From assembly GCA_023248215.1 (NCBI GenBank), contig JAHFEW010000002.1, positions 79,287 to 133,381 on the forward strand: a DNA stretch of 54,095 nucleotides. The letters run 5' to 3'. The notes beneath the pieces are model-generated. The model was not told the origin of the DNA and searched no databases. It worked only from the letters and a program-made list of their open reading frames with translations. Each line of letters opens with the position of its first letter. Within the stretch, counting starts at the first letter, position 1. Positions 51,785 through 54,095 of this stretch are shown here, piece by piece. Made by a program: the position numbers and the translations under genes. Origin of the DNA: Nitrospira sp. Lineage in GTDB: Bacteria > Nitrospirota > Nitrospiria > Nitrospirales > Nitrospiraceae.

Positions 51785-52546
51785 TTAAGAGAAGAGTTCA
51801 GGCGGCGGTTGAAGCGTGCCTGGGCTGTTCTCTGCCCTCCACTTGAGAGCCCGCTTCCAGAGGGGAATCGTGCCTTGATAGGCCAAGATAGCTGAAGGCA
51901 TCGCCAAGAAAAGACCAATCAGGACAAGGGTAATGGTTTTATCCCAAAATGGCTTAGCCATAAACCGATCGGTTCCGGCACAGGCCCAAAAAGTCCAGGC
52001 GAAGATCGCGCCGCTCATGACCAGAAGCCCGCGATTCACCGCTGGTGAGATGAACGTCGTGGGATCGAATCGCTTAAACTTGAGACTTGGTCCTTTGGCC
52101 GTGACGAGAATGCGACCGGTTTCATTCCCCGTCATGAGGAGACGGACCATTAGTTTGTCACCGGGATTCATGAGGGGAATGCGGACCTCATGCGAATCTA
52201 TTTGGAGTGTGTCGATTTTAGGCCCAATGGCCAGAGTGGACGATGAGCAGTGAGCATGCAGGACCGTGACTCCAGCGGGAAACGTGAGGTGAACGGATTG
52301 CTCTTCAATATCCTTCATGCCCAGATTCTGAATGGCCAGCTCCATGACCCGACACCCGTCGAGTTTTTTGCCATCGAGTGTCATGGAGACCCGCCCATCG
52401 AGTTCGGGATGGCGAAGGTTGATCACCGGCTCATTTTTGGTGATGGCATAGCCTAAGACCTTCTTTTGCGATCCGATCAAATACATGATCAAAGGTGGGA
52501 CCAGGCCGGTGAGAATTGCACCGGCATAGGCGAGCCAATTGGTCAT
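51785..52546 (-). CDS. Membrane-anchored protein of unknown function
   Basis: 253 residues from the second ATG of the ATGATG at 52549-52544, which is well spaced from AGGAGG. An N-terminal transmembrane helix (WLAYAGAILTGLVPPLIMYLIG) is followed by a soluble beta-rich domain of about 130 residues (VINLRHPELDGRVSMTLDGKKLDGCRVMELAIQNLGMKDIEEQSVHLTFPAGVTVL). Two C-terminal helices follow (LLVMSGAIFAWTFWACAG and ITLVLIGLFLAMPSAILAY). No family recognised. It is isolated, with gene-poor DNA on both sides. Confidence 0.7.
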   Translation of the reverse strand: MTNWLAYAGAILTGLVPPLIMYLIGSQKKVLGYAITKNEPVINLRHPELDGRVSMTLDGKKLDGCRVMELAIQNLGMKDIEEQSVHLTFPAGVTVLHAHCSSSTLAIGPKIDTLQIDSHEVRIPLMNPGDKLMVRLLMTGNETGRILVTAKGPSLKFKRFDPTTFISPAVNRGLLVMSGAIFAWTFWACAGTDRFMAKPFWDKTITLVLIGLFLAMPSAILAYQGTIPLWKRALKWRAENSPGTLQPPPELFS

Positions 52547-53044
52547 CATTTCCTCCTCAAAAGAATTACAAGAAGTATAGCTGCCACTACGGAAAGCGCA
52601 ATGCAGGGCACCGTGCGTTCCCAAATTGCTGGGCAAGTCAGGGTGAGGAGAGTTGCCGAACAGTCGACCCAAACTGGGCTGCAGGAGGCGCTCAATTGGG
52701 AAATGAATTACCGAACACTAAGACATGAAGACCCAGAAGCCTAGGATTAACGTCCTAACTTTTGGACAGGAGACAGGAATCAATGACTACTCACACTGTC
52801 AAACGTGATCCTTGTTGGCATGCTGCATCGCAGGGAGACCGATGTTGTTGGTCAGTACGTCGCACAGTGTGATGGTGGATCACATGAGAACTTGACACAA
52901 CAGACAGGCAGACAAGTTGATCAAGTCTGAGGTAACCCATACGACCTATCAGGCATTAAGCCGATGGTGCTACCGTGTGACGGTTGACGGACAGGCTTCA
53001 CCGATGAAGGCGTGGATCATCTATAAATCCAAAGCGATCCGTAG

Positions 53045-53269
53045 CAGCTTGCAGGTTGTCGTACCTGGGGTGACAGTGATGGTGTCACAACCGACCCTTG
53101 GGCAATTGCCCTCAGGAACTACCTAGAGACGTTGCCTGAGGAGAAGTTCCCTGTGTTGATTCCTGAGGTGAAGAAGGCTGTACGCTTGGCCGAAGTCAGC
53201 AGAAAGGTGTGGAGAATGGTAGTTGATCGAGCCTTGGAAGGTACAGCCTTTGAGAGGTCGATAGGATGA
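53045..53269 (+). pseudogene. Possible TetR-family C-terminal remnant
   Basis: An open frame of 74 codons with no start codon, bounded upstream by TAG. Its product contains NYLETLPEEKFPVL and later VWRMVVDRALEGTAFER. These resemble the 'YL..LP...FP' and 'FefgLd-lldGle' patterns at the end of many TetR-type regulators. No helix-turn-helix half was found upstream in any frame. A terminator-like hairpin follows at 53288. Confidence 0.25.
53065..53098 (+). repeat. 34-bp imperfect repeat, copy 1
   Basis: Matches 53945-53978 at 30 of 34 positions, in direct orientation. It contains the interrupted palindrome TGACA...TGTCA. Confidence 0.55.
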
Positions 53270-53287
53270 GGCTTGCCCTTGGAGATT

Positions 53288-53313
53288 GAGGCCATCTTCC
53301 CAAAGGTGGCCTC
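53288..53313 (+). terminator. Terminator-like hairpin
   Basis: GAGGCCA pairs with TGGCCTC over a 12-base loop, followed by the T-rich TAGGTTTCTTCTT. It lies 19 bp after the stop of the TetR-like fragment. Confidence 0.45.
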
Positions 53314-53594
53314 TAGGTTTCTTCTTAAGGGACAAATGGCCATGTTGCCTCTAGCAGAATCAACAACTTACCTCGAAACCAGTACTTTAGGTGCGGTCTA
53401 TGGGCTTTGCCTGTGGTCCTCACCTATTGCACACTAACTAGCACAAACAAGCGGCGAAAGCTGGGCTTCGCCTCGCGCACCGTCACGCCCGACCATCCAC
53501 CGCCCAGGCGCATTGAAGAAGTTAGCAGAACGGCGTAGTGTATGCCTCAACATGCACCTACACCCTAATTGCTTTTGACCAAAGGGAGGTCATC

Positions 53595-53780
53595 ATGCAA
53601 TCGATCGCAGTTCGGAAGGAAGTTCAGGATTTCCTGCAAGCCTCAGAATCTCTTCGTTCTCCCGCCATACTGACAGAGTTAACACATGAGGAGTGTGATC
53701 TCATCGCTGAGCACGTGATGAGTTTGTCGCATGCCAAACATCCCTGGAGTAGATCTCTCATCATGAAGTACACCTGGTAG
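53595..53780 (+). CDS. Small hypothetical protein
   Basis: 61 residues from ATG 53595 behind a strong GGGAGGT site. The sequence is helical and soluble (VRKEVQDFLQASESLRSPAILTELTHEECDLIAEHVMSLSHAKHPWSRSLIMKYTW). No family recognised. A good intrinsic terminator follows 20 bp after the stop, so this looks like a complete single-gene unit. Upstream in-frame codons to 53538 are possible but lack a ribosome site. Confidence 0.65.
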   Translation: MQSIAVRKEVQDFLQASESLRSPAILTELTHEECDLIAEHVMSLSHAKHPWSRSLIMKYTW

Positions 53781-53800
53781 TTCAACGCCGAGCAACCAGC

Positions 53801-53837
53801 AAGGGCAGAGTGTATTTCAGGGCACCCTGCCCTTTTT
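53801..53837 (+). terminator. Intrinsic terminator of the small gene
   Basis: AAGGGCAG pairs with CTGCCCTT, the inner GTG/CAC extends the stem, and TTTTTATT overlaps and follows the 3' arm. This is the clearest Rho-independent terminator in the window. Confidence 0.8.
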
Positions 53838-53944
53838 ATTTGCCCAGAAAAAAAAGAGGTTCCAAGCTGACGAAGTTCCGCCTTTGGCTTCCCCATGACA
53901 CCCATTTCGGACTTTCGCGTGAGAGCTGAGGTGAAGTGGAAGAA

Positions 53945-53978
53945 CTGGGGTGTCAGTGGTGATGTCACAACCAACCCT
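53945..53978 (+). repeat. 34-bp imperfect repeat, copy 2
   Basis: Matches 53065-53098 at 30 of 34 positions. It abuts the possible insertion-sequence end that begins near 53979. Confidence 0.55.
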
Positions 53979-54095
53979 AGCCCGGATAATTCACGACTCG
54001 TGACACAAAAAAGCCATCGAGGCTCCGGCCTGTGCTATAGGAGCGGTGTTCAGGCGCTTCTACACACCGTAGCGAGGAGACCCGATGGCGACAGA
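53979..54095 (+). mobile_element. Possible left end of an IS1380-like insertion sequence
   Basis: AGCCCGGATAATTCACGA near 53979 resembles the CCGGATAA-type ends recalled for IS1380-family elements. About 100 bp later a strong GAGGAGA site precedes ATG 54085, coding M-A-T, a common start of IS1380 transposases. The element would run beyond the window. This rests on pattern memory of short sequences only. Confidence 0.35.
54085..54095 (+). CDS. Start of a gene cut by the window edge (possible transposase)
   Basis: ATG GCG ACA with GAGGAGA seven bases upstream. Just three codons are visible. The transposase suggestion comes from the IS-like end upstream. Confidence 0.4.

Larger units (their letters stand above)
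52550..53594. other. Gene-poor stretch with decayed coding fragments
   Basis: About 1 kb without a clear gene. It contains a possible TetR C-terminal remnant (53045-53269), one copy of a 34-bp imperfect repeat (53065-53098), a perfect 12-bp palindrome GGGCAATTGCCC (53100-53111) and a terminator-like hairpin (53288-53313). A frame at 52917-53126 starting with TTG has no support. The mix suggests erosion of former genes in an accessory region. Confidence 0.4.

Noticed and set aside
52917-53126. 69-residue plus-strand frame starting with TTG
   Set aside because: It has no ribosome site, overlaps the TetR-like fragment in another phase and shows no domain.
53624-53974. 116-residue minus-strand frame
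   Set aside because: It covers the small gene, its terminator and the repeat on the opposite strand and has no recognisable motif.

Overview
This window is one chromosomal stretch of a GC-rich, motile Gram-negative bacterium. Gene content, protein style and gene order resemble Nitrospira (Nitrospirota). That assignment is an inference from recalled families, not a database result.

Bases 1-25000 hold an almost unbroken flagellar supercluster, all on the minus strand. In transcription order it runs flgB-flgC-fliE-fliF-fliG-fliH-fliI-fliJ-motE-like-fliK-flgD-flgE, then fliL-fliM-fliN-fliO-fliP-fliQ-fliR-flhB-flhA-flhF-flhG-fliA, then a degenerate GGDEF protein, then flgF-flgG-flgA, with flgA cut by the window edge. 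Three strong sigma-54 (-24/-12) promoter matches precede flgB, fliL and flgF. They match the FlrB/FlrC-type kinase and sigma-54 activator encoded just upstream (25104-27811). That pair is translationally coupled to a large exported TPR protein. The outstanding oddity is FliH (20029-21078): a complete response-regulator receiver domain is fused to the export-ATPase regulator, which suggests phospho-signalling aimed at the type III export gate.

Bases 30000-36700 continue with signalling genes: an orphan NtrC-family regulator, a tRNA-Thr(TGT) with a tRNA-like remnant before it, two PilZ proteins, and a GlrK-QseG-GlrR-like module whose regulator carries GAFTSA instead of GAFTGA.

Bases 36700-48200 are general chromosomal genes: a membrane protein, clpB, a YifB/ComM AAA protein, a stand-alone RAM (Lrp/AsnC-type) domain, a Gfo/Idh/MocA oxidoreductase, a dienelactone-hydrolase-like protein lacking its nucleophile, a DUF423 protein and several exported or zinc-ribbon proteins of unknown function.

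Bases 48800-54095 look accessory: tandem MEDS-domain genes (the first with a one-base frameshift), a secreted two-repeat protein, long gene-poor stretches with decayed coding fragments, a 34-bp imperfect repeat, and what may be the left end of an IS1380-like element at the right edge. No CRISPR array or rRNA gene was seen.
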